From CAYJAZ01 sp964371865 (lineage in GTDB: Bacteria; Desulfobacterota; Desulfovibrionia; Desulfovibrionales; Desulfovibrionaceae): a DNA stretch of 22,242 nucleotides. Every line of letters starts with the position of its first letter. The first letter of the stretch is position 1. Made by a program: the position numbers and the translations under genes. Shown here in pieces: positions 1 through 7,029 of this stretch. The notes under the pieces were generated by a model that saw nothing but the letters and a program-made list of their open reading frames with translations, searched no databases and was not told the DNA's origin. The stretch is from positions 1 through 22,242 of the forward strand of contig CAYJOR010000044.1 in the NCBI GenBank assembly GCA_964371865.1. Reading direction: 5' to 3'.

Positions 1-68
1 TCCCATCAGGTCCAGGTAAAGGAGCTTGCAAAATGGCAGGTCTTCCTAAACCTACCGGTTGTGTATAG
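1..68 (+). CDS. dsrC: DsrC, sulfur-carrier protein of dissimilatory sulfite reduction (C-terminal fragment, 5' end outside window)
   Basis: The reading frame starting at base 3 is open from the window edge to a TAG at 66-68 and encodes 21 residues, ending in ACKMAGLPKPTGCV. This is the flexible C-terminal arm of DsrC. The penultimate residue is a cysteine (CysA) and a second cysteine (CysB) lies exactly 11 residues before it, the pair that defines true DsrC as opposed to TusE-like relatives. In the family, DsrC leaves DsrAB carrying a trisulfide between these cysteines, which is then reduced by the membrane complex DsrMKJOP. An intrinsic terminator follows 20 bp after the stop, so dsrC is the last or only gene of its transcript. 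dsrAB is not in view. The fold itself cannot be checked because the rest of the gene is missing, but the tail is highly characteristic. Confidence 0.92.
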   Translation, partial: PSGPGKGACKMAGLPKPTGCV

Positions 69-88
69 TCTTTATATAGCAACACCGA

Positions 89-113
89 GGGCAAGTTTAC
101 TTGCCCTTTTTTT
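89..113 (+). terminator. Intrinsic terminator of dsrC
   Basis: A perfect 7-bp stem, GGGCAAG (89-95) with CTTGCCC (100-106) around a TTTA loop, runs straight into seven T (107-113). This is a textbook rho-independent terminator 20 bp after the dsrC stop. Confidence 0.93.
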
Positions 114-200
114 GTGTCTTTTTATGTCTCTAATAGAGTATGTATCACCAAAGGTGATGCAAAATATGCAAAATAAACATTGGTTTACATATTTTTAGAT

Positions 201-247
201 AAAAAAAAACTTCCTTCATTCTAATGAATAAAGGAAGTTTATTTTTT
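201..247. terminator. Bidirectional terminator between dsrC and lon
   Basis: AAACTTCCTT (207-216) pairs with AAGGAAGTTT (231-240); CATT/AATG can extend the stem inside. On the minus strand the stem is followed by a T tract (complement of the A run 201-209), so it terminates lon. On the plus strand ATTTTTT follows at 241-247, giving a back-up terminator for dsrC transcripts. Confidence 0.88.
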
Positions 248-259
248 GAATGTAGATTG

Positions 260-3109
260 CTAAGCAAGCAATATTTTCTCTTCTACTTTCTCTTTTATTT
301 TTCTAGTTTTTTTAGGTGATTTTGATTTTTCTAAAACAAATTCAAGAACTTCATTTACGTGAGAAACAGGATGAAACTCAATTTTATCTCTAAGTTCTTG
401 CGGGATTTCTTCTAAATCTTTTGTGTTCTGCGCAGGAATTATAGCATGTTTGAGTCCACGTGCTACAGCGGCAAGAATCTTTTCCTTAATTCCGCCAACC
501 GGCATAACTCTTCCACGTAAGGTTATTTCACCTGTCATACATACATCCGCACGTACACTTCTTCCTGAGAGAACAGAAATCAATGATGTTATCATTGTAA
601 CACCGGCTGATGGTCCGTCTTTAGGAGTTGCACCAGCAGGAACGTGTATATGAATATCTAATTTTTCATTGAAATCAGCTTCAATTCCGAGTTCTTCAGC
701 ATGACTACGAGCGTAAGAAAGAGCAGCAGTTGCGCTTTCCTTCATAACACTGCCAAGCTGGCCAGTGAGGGTCAATCCGCCTTTTCCTTTCATTGTGGTA
801 GCTTCTACATAGAGGACTTCACCGCCGACTGATGTCCAAGCTAAACCTTGAACAATACCTGGTTCAAGATGTATATCTTTCTCATCGTCAAGGTATCGTG
901 GTGCACCTAGTAGTTCAGAGACTAATTTTGGAGTAACACTGTACTTCTTAGTTTCACCCATTGCACGTTTTCTTGCAAGTTTACGGCACACGCTACCAAT
1001 TTCACGTTCAAGTTTACGCAAGCCGGCTTCGCGAGTATAACCATGTATAATTTCAGCAAGAGCAGTGTCTCTAAAGCTTACATCTTTTTTCTCAAGTCCA
1101 TTATCATCTATTTGGCGTGGCACAAGATGAGCCTTTGCAATGGAAAGTTTTTCTTGTTCAGTGTAGCCTGAAAGACTAATAATTTCAAGTCGATCACGCA
1201 AAGCTGATGGTATAGCGTCAAGATAGTTTGCTGTACAGATAAACAATACTCGCGATAAATCATAAGGAACATTAAGGTAATGATCTGAGAAGTTTACATT
1301 TTGTTCAGGATCAAGTGCTTCTAATAATGCTGAAGATGGATCGCCACGGAAATCGTTAGATAATTTATCAATTTCATCTAGTAAAATTACAGGGTTGCGA
1401 GTTCCTGCTTGTTTGAGTGCTTGAATAATTCTGCCTGGCATAGCGCCGATATAGGTACGTCTATGACCACGAATTTCTGCTTCATCGCGAATACCACCAA
1501 GGGAAATCCTTTGGAACTTTCTGCCCATAGCACGAGCGATTGATTTTCCAAGTGATGTTTTACCAACTCCCGGAGGGCCTGCAAAACAAAGGATTGATCC
1601 CTTTGTATCAGGTTTTAGTTTACGAACACTTAAAAATTCTAAGATTCTGTCTTTTATTTTTTCTAAGCCAAAGTGATCTTCATCAAGAATTTCTTTAGCT
1701 TTTATAATATCAAGATTATCCTTTGTTACTTTTTTCCAAGGCAATTCAGTTATCCATTCAAGATAATTACGAATAACTCCTGCTTCGGCAGAATCGTTGT
1801 GCATTGTTGAAAGTCTTTTATATTGCTTTTCAGCTTCTTTTTTAACTTCTTGAGGGAGACCGGCTTTTGCAATAGCTTTTTTTAAATCGTCAAGTTCTTC
1901 TTCTGCATCTACACTGTCACCAAGTTCAGTGCGGATAGCTTTCAATTGTTCACGAAGATAGTAGTCTTTTTGAGCTTTATCCATACCCTCACGAGCCACT
2001 GACTGTATGCGAGATTGAACGGTAGCTACTTCAATTTCTTTTGAAAGATAACTATTTACTTGACGAAGTCTCTTATAAGGATTCAAGCACTCAAGAAGTG
2101 CTTGCCCTTGAGTTGTTGTTAGACGCATATTTGTTGCAATAATATCAGCAAGTTTTCCCGGTTCATCAATGCTTAGCAAAGCCTGCATGATTTCTTGACT
2201 AGGAATACCTCTAATCGAAAGAAGTTGTTCACTTTGTTCGCGCGCAGCACGAATAAGAGCTTCTTTATCTACTTCACTTACTTCTACTTCTTCTTCAACT
2301 AAGAGATCAACCTTTGCTGTGATGAACGAGTTGGTTTCAATTAATGAGTGCGCTCTTGCTCTTGTAAGGCCTTGCACAAGGAGCTTTCTTTGTCCTTCGC
2401 TTGCTTTTATCATGCGCAGAACCATAACAACTGAACCTACTTCATATAAGTCGTCAATGCTAGGGTTTTCAATGCTTGCATCTTTTTGGGTGCAAACAAA
2501 GAGAAAGCGATGATTTGCAAGAGATTCATCAATAGCATCAATTGCAAAAGGTCTACTTTCGTAAAGAGGTATAATCATTGAATTATAAACAACTAAATCT
2601 TTCAGAGGAAGAACAGGAAGTTTTTCAGGGATAAGCGGAAGAGTAGGTATATTTGTAAGTTTTTCGTCTTCGTTAATATCAAGAGCGAGTGGTCTTATGG
2701 TTTCATCATAATCATTGCTGATATAACGTCGGCGTCCGCGACGTTTACGAGGAGTTTCTTCTTTTCCTATTTCCTGAATTTCTTTGATAAAATCTAAAAT
2801 TCTTTCTTCTGAAAATGTAGAATCTAATGGTTCTGAAGTATCTGAATCAGATGTGTCTAGAGCAGATTTTTTTGTCATAGATTTATCTGTAGAAGATTTA
2901 ACAGCTTTTGATTTCTCGGATTCTGAATTAACAGATTCTTCATTATCAGTTACAGTTTTTTTTGATTTTACTGTTCTTTTTTGAGTATTTTTTTCAGATT
3001 TTGTAGAATCTGTTAAATTTTGATCATTTTTGTTTTCTTCTTCTGTTATATTCTCATCTATTATATTAACTTGTGAAGAATCGTTTACTTCTTTAATTTT
3101 TTTTGTCAT
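260..3109 (-). CDS. lon: Lon ATP-dependent protease with long charged N-terminal extension
   Basis: Cytoplasmic AAA+ serine protease that degrades misfolded and regulatory proteins. From the ATG at 3109 it is 949 residues. Visible order: a low-complexity Lys/Ser/Thr/Glu/Asp-rich tail (about 1-160) with a basic patch RKRRGRRR near residue 120; the substrate-binding LAN domain from about 163; a coiled-coil region; the AAA+ module with Walker A GPPGVGKT near 510 and Walker B ILLDEIDK; and the protease domain with catalytic Ser834 in KDGPSAG and Lys877 in GGIKEK. Both catalytic residues are present, so the enzyme should be active. A TTG ten codons upstream (3139) is possible, but the ATG has AGAGGA just before it (3114-3119) and is preferred. 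Typical bacterial Lon is about 780-820 residues, so the tail makes this one long. It lies 65 bp after radC and is followed by a terminator; no heat-shock promoter was recognised. Confidence 0.97.
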   Translation of the reverse strand: MTKKIKEVNDSSQVNIIDENITEEENKNDQNLTDSTKSEKNTQKRTVKSKKTVTDNEESVNSESEKSKAVKSSTDKSMTKKSALDTSDSDTSEPLDSTFSEERILDFIKEIQEIGKEETPRKRRGRRRYISNDYDETIRPLALDINEDEKLTNIPTLPLIPEKLPVLPLKDLVVYNSMIIPLYESRPFAIDAIDESLANHRFLFVCTQKDASIENPSIDDLYEVGSVVMVLRMIKASEGQRKLLVQGLTRARAHSLIETNSFITAKVDLLVEEEVEVSEVDKEALIRAAREQSEQLLSIRGIPSQEIMQALLSIDEPGKLADIIATNMRLTTTQGQALLECLNPYKRLRQVNSYLSKEIEVATVQSRIQSVAREGMDKAQKDYYLREQLKAIRTELGDSVDAEEELDDLKKAIAKAGLPQEVKKEAEKQYKRLSTMHNDSAEAGVIRNYLEWITELPWKKVTKDNLDIIKAKEILDEDHFGLEKIKDRILEFLSVRKLKPDTKGSILCFAGPPGVGKTSLGKSIARAMGRKFQRISLGGIRDEAEIRGHRRTYIGAMPGRIIQALKQAGTRNPVILLDEIDKLSNDFRGDPSSALLEALDPEQNVNFSDHYLNVPYDLSRVLFICTANYLDAIPSALRDRLEIISLSGYTEQEKLSIAKAHLVPRQIDDNGLEKKDVSFRDTALAEIIHGYTREAGLRKLEREIGSVCRKLARKRAMGETKKYSVTPKLVSELLGAPRYLDDEKDIHLEPGIVQGLAWTSVGGEVLYVEATTMKGKGGLTLTGQLGSVMKESATAALSYARSHAEELGIEADFNEKLDIHIHVPAGATPKDGPSAGVTMITSLISVLSGRSVRADVCMTGEITLRGRVMPVGGIKEKILAAVARGLKHAIIPAQNTKDLEEIPQELRDKIEFHPVSHVNEVLEFVLEKSKSPKKTRKIKEKVEEKILLA

Positions 3110-3113
3110 GTTT

Positions 3114-3119
3114 TCCTCT
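3114..3119 (-). promoter_or_regulatory. Ribosome binding site that sets the lon start
   Basis: AGAGGA on the minus strand, 4 nt before the ATG at 3109-3107. The alternative upstream TTG at 3139 has no comparable site, so the 949-residue product is preferred. Confidence 0.7.
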
Positions 3120-3174
3120 ACACATAGTATTAATTTCAAAATTTGGCTTTATAAAAATTGTTCTATTACATATA

Positions 3175-3921
3175 CTAAACACTATAAAACTTTTCGGCAA
3201 GTATCCAAGTGCAACCTTTTTCAGTTATTATGAAATGTTCGTAAAAGTTTATGCCAAGATTTTCGCATACAGATGAAAGATTTGCAGTGAGTTCTCTATC
3301 ATCTTTAGAAGGCATTTCATTGCCGCTTGGGTGGTTGTGACAAAGAAAAATTCCACTTGCTTTTCGCTTTACAGCTTGCTCAATAATGGCTCTGCATTGT
3401 AACGCTACATGATCAATACCGCCTTTGAACAGACATTCAAATGCTGTAATTTGGTTTTGATTATTTACACAAGCAAGCCAAACTTCTTCTTCAGATAGTG
3501 CAGAAAGTTTAAGATAGGCAAGTTGCATAAACTCATCTATAGTGCGAAACACTTGTTTTTCTCGAATAGATCCTTCAATATAGCGTGCATAAAATTCGCG
3601 AAGTAATAGAAAATAACTCGATACACCGCCAGCAATACCCGGCACTGTTTCAAGTTCTTCAGTTTTTGCCATCATGCAACCGCGTATTCCACCAAATTTA
3701 TCTAGCATATCCTTTGCAAGTTCTTTGGTATCTTTACGTGGAATTGCGTAAGAGAGCAGAAGTTCTAAAATTTCGTAATCCGGTAAAGTGTTATGACTTA
3801 CAAGTAACTTTTCTTTTAGCCTTTGTCTATGCCCTAGCTTATGATTTTTTTTCGCACTTTTCTCGGAAGATACTTTATTATCATCGCTTTGTGTATGTTC
3901 TTCATGTGTTAGCATAATCAT
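3175..3921 (-). CDS. radC: RadC-family JAMM/JAB protein (UPF0758)
   Basis: 248 residues. The N-terminus is short, charged and probably disordered. A UPF0758 helical region with helix-hairpin-helix character follows (about 45-105, including TKELAKDML and VPGIAG), then a JAB domain with the metal motif HNHPSGNEMPSKDD. There His195, His197, Ser205 and Asp208 fit the JAMM pattern HxHx7SxxD. The family is widespread, and its biochemical role is unresolved despite the old DNA-repair name. The gene begins 18 bp after holA and precedes lon. The start is uncertain: ATG codons at 3921 and 3915 are both possible and neither has a strong Shine-Dalgarno. The chromosomal operon position argues for a housekeeping copy, not the mobile-island YeeS type. 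Confidence 0.93.
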   Translation of the reverse strand: MIMLTHEEHTQSDDNKVSSEKSAKKNHKLGHRQRLKEKLLVSHNTLPDYEILELLLSYAIPRKDTKELAKDMLDKFGGIRGCMMAKTEELETVPGIAGGVSSYFLLLREFYARYIEGSIREKQVFRTIDEFMQLAYLKLSALSEEEVWLACVNNQNQITAFECLFKGGIDHVALQCRAIIEQAVKRKASGIFLCHNHPSGNEMPSKDDRELTANLSSVCENLGINFYEHFIITEKGCTWILAEKFYSV

Positions 3922-3939
3922 AGTCCGATGTTATAATTT

Positions 3940-4896
3940 TTAAGCTCTATAGAGTGAATTTAAATCGGCGAGCAGTTCTTCCATTGCTTGTGAAACTTGT
4001 TTTTTTCCTGATTTAATTGACCATTCTGCTTCTCGTAACAGCATAAACAAGTAAGCAACCTTCTTTTTGCCTAAACGATGAGCACTTTGTGTTTTTTGTG
4101 ACAATAAAAAAGAAGGAAGTTTTACCGAATCAGAAAACAGAATTTGCCATAGTATTCTTGCTTCGCGCGTGAGAAGTGCTATCAATCCAAAAAATACATC
4201 TTCCGCCTTTCCTGAATCTTGAAGAATATTTTTCCAGAGATTAAAAGTATTACCGTTCTCAAGATATTTTATGTAGTCGAACAAAAGAATATCAATTCCA
4301 ACTGATGAAAGATTTGATAAATCATCATTTGTGATTTCAGAAGTGTCTGTAACAAGAGCTAGTTGATCAAGAGTATTGTCAACTGCGCTTGCATAAGGTG
4401 GAAGCATACTGCATAAAGATTCTATAACTGAATTATGGCATGTTAAGCCACGTTCTCTAAAGCCTTTTTGTATATAAGGAGGGAGGCTTTTCATATCTAG
4501 CGATGGAATACGACTATTCCAATTTTTTTTCTCAGAAAAAGTAAAGCATTTTTGATTGCTTATGTATGCCGGGATTTTAGGAGCTTTCTTTTCCCAATCC
4601 GATTCTATACAAAAAACAAGAAAAGCATCTTCTCGCAGAGTTGCTAGAGTTTCTGATATTTTTTTCCATGTATCAGCATTTAGTTTTTCAGCTTTTCTAA
4701 TAAGGAAAAAATCAGCTTTTGGCTCGAGCGAAACAATTGTTAACATTTGCCAAAAATCGGAAGATAAGCCCTCGTCACCCCAAAAGGTATGACGAGCAGA
4801 TTCAAGAGACTTTTGCGAGAAAAATAACTCTTGAATTTCTTTAGCTCTTTTTAAAAGCAAAGACGAATCTTCCGACATAACAAACGAAAATCGCAT
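3940..4896 (-). CDS. holA: DNA polymerase III delta subunit
   Basis: 318 residues, close to the usual length for HolA (about 330-345). Delta is the clamp-loader subunit that opens the beta sliding clamp. The sequence is divergent. Recognition rests on the overall layout: a weakly conserved N-terminal AAA-like part, a central region with the ALxxLALVTD-type segment followed by a regulatory 'ITNDDL' turn, and a C-terminal helical collar domain (about 200-318) with the LLTREARILWQIL helix and the conserved RLGKKKVAYLFMLLREAEWSIKSG-type helices. As is normal for delta, there is no functional Walker A. The ATG overlaps the stop of the upstream radical SAM gene by one base (TAATG), with AGGTG just before it, which implies translational coupling. 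I am fairly sure of the family and less sure of domain limits. Confidence 0.82.
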   Translation of the reverse strand: MRFSFVMSEDSSLLLKRAKEIQELFFSQKSLESARHTFWGDEGLSSDFWQMLTIVSLEPKADFFLIRKAEKLNADTWKKISETLATLREDAFLVFCIESDWEKKAPKIPAYISNQKCFTFSEKKNWNSRIPSLDMKSLPPYIQKGFRERGLTCHNSVIESLCSMLPPYASAVDNTLDQLALVTDTSEITNDDLSNLSSVGIDILLFDYIKYLENGNTFNLWKNILQDSGKAEDVFFGLIALLTREARILWQILFSDSVKLPSFLLSQKTQSAHRLGKKKVAYLFMLLREAEWSIKSGKKQVSQAMEELLADLNSLYRA

Positions 4897-6140
4897 TATT
4901 CACCTATATAAGGATTAAAATAACCAAATTTTAGCCAAGGGCAAGATTTACGTAACCTCTTGATAAAGTTCGTAAGACCCATTGCAGGAGAGTCAACTTT
5001 CAAAAGATTTGTATACATTTCAGGATCAATATTAAGGTTTCTCAACTGAATGAAGTCAACTTTATATTTAGTAACAAGGCTTATTAATGATTCAAGTTCT
5101 TCTTCTGTATCGGTAACACAAGGGAAGTAAAGCAAGTTGAAAGAAATAAAAATTCCATTCGCTCTAGCGTATTCCATTGATTTTTCAACATCTGCAAATG
5201 TATATCCCTGTGGGCGATAGTATAATGCGTATCTTTCTGATATCGTAGAATTTAAACTTATACGAAGAGAAGAAAGTCCCGCTTTACATAGTTCATCAAT
5301 TGCAGAAGGGATTGAAGCGTTTGAATTGAGGTTTACTGTTCCGCGCCCTTTCTTTTCGCGAAATTCACGTACAGTTTCAATCAATAAAGCAGCTTGTGTG
5401 AGAGGTTCACCCTCACAACCTTGACCGAATGAGAATATAGGTTTTTCTTTTTCAAACTTAGAATGGAAGAACATCAATTCAAGAATTTCTTCTTTTGTTG
5501 GAGTAAATGTCATTCTATTTTGAGGGCTTGCACAGATTTTTGAACTTTCTTCTTGGAATGAAATACAACCAAGACAACGTGCATTACATACTTTCGAGGT
5601 TGGGATAGGTGCTTCGTATCTGCCAAGGCATAAGTTTCTAGCAGCAGGGCAACCGTACTTCATAACACAATTAGTCATTAAATGTTGAATGAGTCTATTT
5701 TCAGGAAATTCGTTTAAAATCTCTTTCGCACGACGAATAATCTTTTTTTGTGAAATTTCAGCAAAAACTTGTCTATCGTCCATATCTACTTTTTTTGCAG
5801 CAACGTAGAAATCATCGCCAATCATACCAACTGCACCATAGGCGAAAAGCGGTAAAATTGGAGCATCTTCCTCGCTCACATACGCAGGGTGAGAGCTTAG
5901 GGTGTAACCTGGTGAAATAAAAGCGGCAACTGCAAGTTCTTCTAATACTTCAATTTCGCCTGTTTCTTCATTGAGACCAATTGCACGTCTTTGTGGAAGA
6001 AGGAAGAGTTCACTCTCGTCTGGGAGAGGGATAATTTCATCTGGGCGTGGCAAAGCAAACTCATCACCACGGCGAACGAGAGTTTTAAGTTCAGGGTGAT
6101 CGTAAATATTCCCTTGCCTGTCGGCATATAATAAATTCAT
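4896..6140 (-). CDS. Radical SAM protein with extra cysteine cluster, function unknown
   Basis: 414 residues. The radical SAM [4Fe-4S] motif is Cys185-x3-Cys189-x2-Cys192 (CNARCLGC), and the SAM-binding GGE-like motif is seen as GQGCEGEP. The barrel continues with RISLNSTISERY and FNLLYFPC strands. The roughly 180-residue N-terminal part is unusual. It is not membrane bound and carries Cys158, Cys164 and Cys171 just before the canonical motif; Cys203 follows it. These could bind an auxiliary Fe-S cluster (inference). The start ATG has AGGTAG 4-5 nt upstream and lies 12 bp after the YHS-like gene. The stop overlaps holA. I cannot name the substrate; the operon (folK, YHS-like, holA, radC, lon) gives no clear pathway. 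Confidence 0.88.
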   Translation of the reverse strand: MNLLYADRQGNIYDHPELKTLVRRGDEFALPRPDEIIPLPDESELFLLPQRRAIGLNEETGEIEVLEELAVAAFISPGYTLSSHPAYVSEEDAPILPLFAYGAVGMIGDDFYVAAKKVDMDDRQVFAEISQKKIIRRAKEILNEFPENRLIQHLMTNCVMKYGCPAARNLCLGRYEAPIPTSKVCNARCLGCISFQEESSKICASPQNRMTFTPTKEEILELMFFHSKFEKEKPIFSFGQGCEGEPLTQAALLIETVREFREKKGRGTVNLNSNASIPSAIDELCKAGLSSLRISLNSTISERYALYYRPQGYTFADVEKSMEYARANGIFISFNLLYFPCVTDTEEELESLISLVTKYKVDFIQLRNLNIDPEMYTNLLKVDSPAMGLTNFIKRLRKSCPWLKFGYFNPYIGE

Positions 6141-6152
6141 TAAACTACCTAA

Positions 6153-6410
6153 TTATTGTTCGAGTTGTTTGATGTATGTATCTCTGCATTCGTAAGAGCA
6201 AAAATATATTTTTTGGTCACCACTTTTTACAGTGATAGCAGATTCTGGGTCAACATAGGTGCCACAAGTTGGATCTTGTACGAGTTCACCATTTGCGATT
6301 TTTTTCTCCATAATTTTTTGTTCGTCGGTATTTTTTTTATTTTTATCGTTCATAAAAAGTCTGTAAAGAACATAACCGGCGATTGCAAAAATCAATAATT
6401 TCCAAATCAT
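6153..6410 (-). CDS. Small membrane-anchored YHS/TRASH-like metal-binding protein
   Basis: 85 residues. Residues 2-20 form one hydrophobic segment (IWKLLIFAIAGYVLYRLF), followed by a Lys/Asn-rich linker and a C-terminal domain with Cys49, Cys71 and Cys75 in a DPTCGTYVDP...YFCSYEC arrangement. That is the pattern of YHS/TRASH-type modules, which bind metals or act in metal sensing and delivery. The N-terminus is a signal anchor and not a cleavable peptide, because no cleavage site follows it. The ATG has GAGGTG five bases upstream. It sits 9 bp after folK and 12 bp before the radical SAM gene, so it is cotranscribed. The metal and partner are unknown; supplying iron to the neighbouring Fe-S enzyme is only a guess. 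Confidence 0.8.
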   Translation of the reverse strand: MIWKLLIFAIAGYVLYRLFMNDKNKKNTDEQKIMEKKIANGELVQDPTCGTYVDPESAITVKSGDQKIYFCSYECRDTYIKQLEQ

Positions 6411-6419
6411 AGAACACCT

Positions 6420-6923
6420 CTATTTCTGATAAATATTTTTCTCATCTAATGTGTAGTCTATTTCATCAAGATATGCTGAAATATTTTTCCCATTATACTC
6501 AAAGTCACTTGCGATTTCGTGCAAAGGCACAAGAACAAAAGCACGTGAAAACATGCGTGGGTGCGGAAGAGTTAGATTTTTTTCATCTAAATTAATTCCT
6601 GAAAAGTCAAGAATATCAATATCAATTGTGCGAGCTGCATTTTTATTGCCTTCCACTCTCTCACGCCCTAGATTATACTCCACTTTTGCTATTTTTTCAA
6701 GTAGGAGGTGAGGGGATAAATTTTCATAAGAAAAGGCAGCAACCGCATTCACGTACCAAGGTTGATTTTTATCACCTTGCGGTTCTGTTCGCCAAAAAGA
6801 TGATTTTGCGACAAGTTTTATATTTAAAATTTCTTGAAGTAAATCAATAGCCTGTTGAATATTTACCTCAGGATCTCCGATATTGCCGCCAAAGCCAAGA
6901 TAGAAAATTTTTTGCTTGCTCAT
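6420..6923 (-). CDS. folK: 2-amino-4-hydroxy-6-hydroxymethyldihydropteridine pyrophosphokinase (HPPK)
   Basis: Cytoplasmic folate-pathway enzyme that transfers pyrophosphate from ATP to 6-hydroxymethyl-7,8-dihydropterin. From the ATG at 6923 it is 167 residues, the normal FolK size. Visible motifs are LGFGGNIGDP at the N-terminus, WRTEPQG and QPWYVNAV for pterin binding, LGRER, and the signature AARTIDIDIL with the metal-binding Asp pair, then LPHPRMFSRAFVLVPL. The frame stays open upstream to 7064, but the extra 47 residues are AT-rich, non-conserved and overlap the divergent gene, so the ATG at 6923 is chosen although its Shine-Dalgarno is weak. First gene of the minus-strand operon running to lon. 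Confidence 0.95.
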   Translation of the reverse strand: MSKQKIFYLGFGGNIGDPEVNIQQAIDLLQEILNIKLVAKSSFWRTEPQGDKNQPWYVNAVAAFSYENLSPHLLLEKIAKVEYNLGRERVEGNKNAARTIDIDILDFSGINLDEKNLTLPHPRMFSRAFVLVPLHEIASDFEYNGKNISAYLDEIDYTLDEKNIYQK

Positions 6924-6941
6924 TATTATTTTATGCCTTAA

Positions 6942-6947
6942 ATTATA
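6942..6947 (-). promoter_or_regulatory. Possible -10 element for the folK operon
   Basis: TATAAT on the minus strand about 19 bp before the folK ATG. No convincing -35 was found 16-18 bp upstream, so this is tentative. Confidence 0.3.
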
Positions 6948-6948
6948 C

Positions 6949-6976
6949 TTTACAACTTTAAAAATATACTTATAAT
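6949..6976 (+). promoter_or_regulatory. Sigma-70-type promoter of the aldehyde dehydrogenase gene
   Basis: TTTACA (6949-6954), a 16-bp spacer and a perfect TATAAT (6971-6976). Transcription would start near 6983, leaving a leader of about 47 nt with AAAGGA before the ATG at 7030. Confidence 0.6.
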
Positions 6977-7029
6977 ATTTTAACAGTAAATTTAAATAAT
7001 GCTTATTTTTTAAAAGTAAAGGATATAAT

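Noticed and set aside
144..158. ATCACC-AAA-GGTGAT hairpin between the two terminators
   Set aside because: Short, no T tract and no gene it could regulate; two good terminators already flank it.
423..653. Open frame on the plus strand inside lon (and similar ones such as 2784-2984 and 3585-3917)
   Set aside because: Antisense shadows of well-recognised genes; no family resemblance and no convincing ribosome sites.
3110..3174. Heat-shock promoter or CIRCE element before lon
   Set aside because: No TTAGCACTC/GAGTGCTAA repeat and no sigma-32-like pair could be found in the 65-bp gap.
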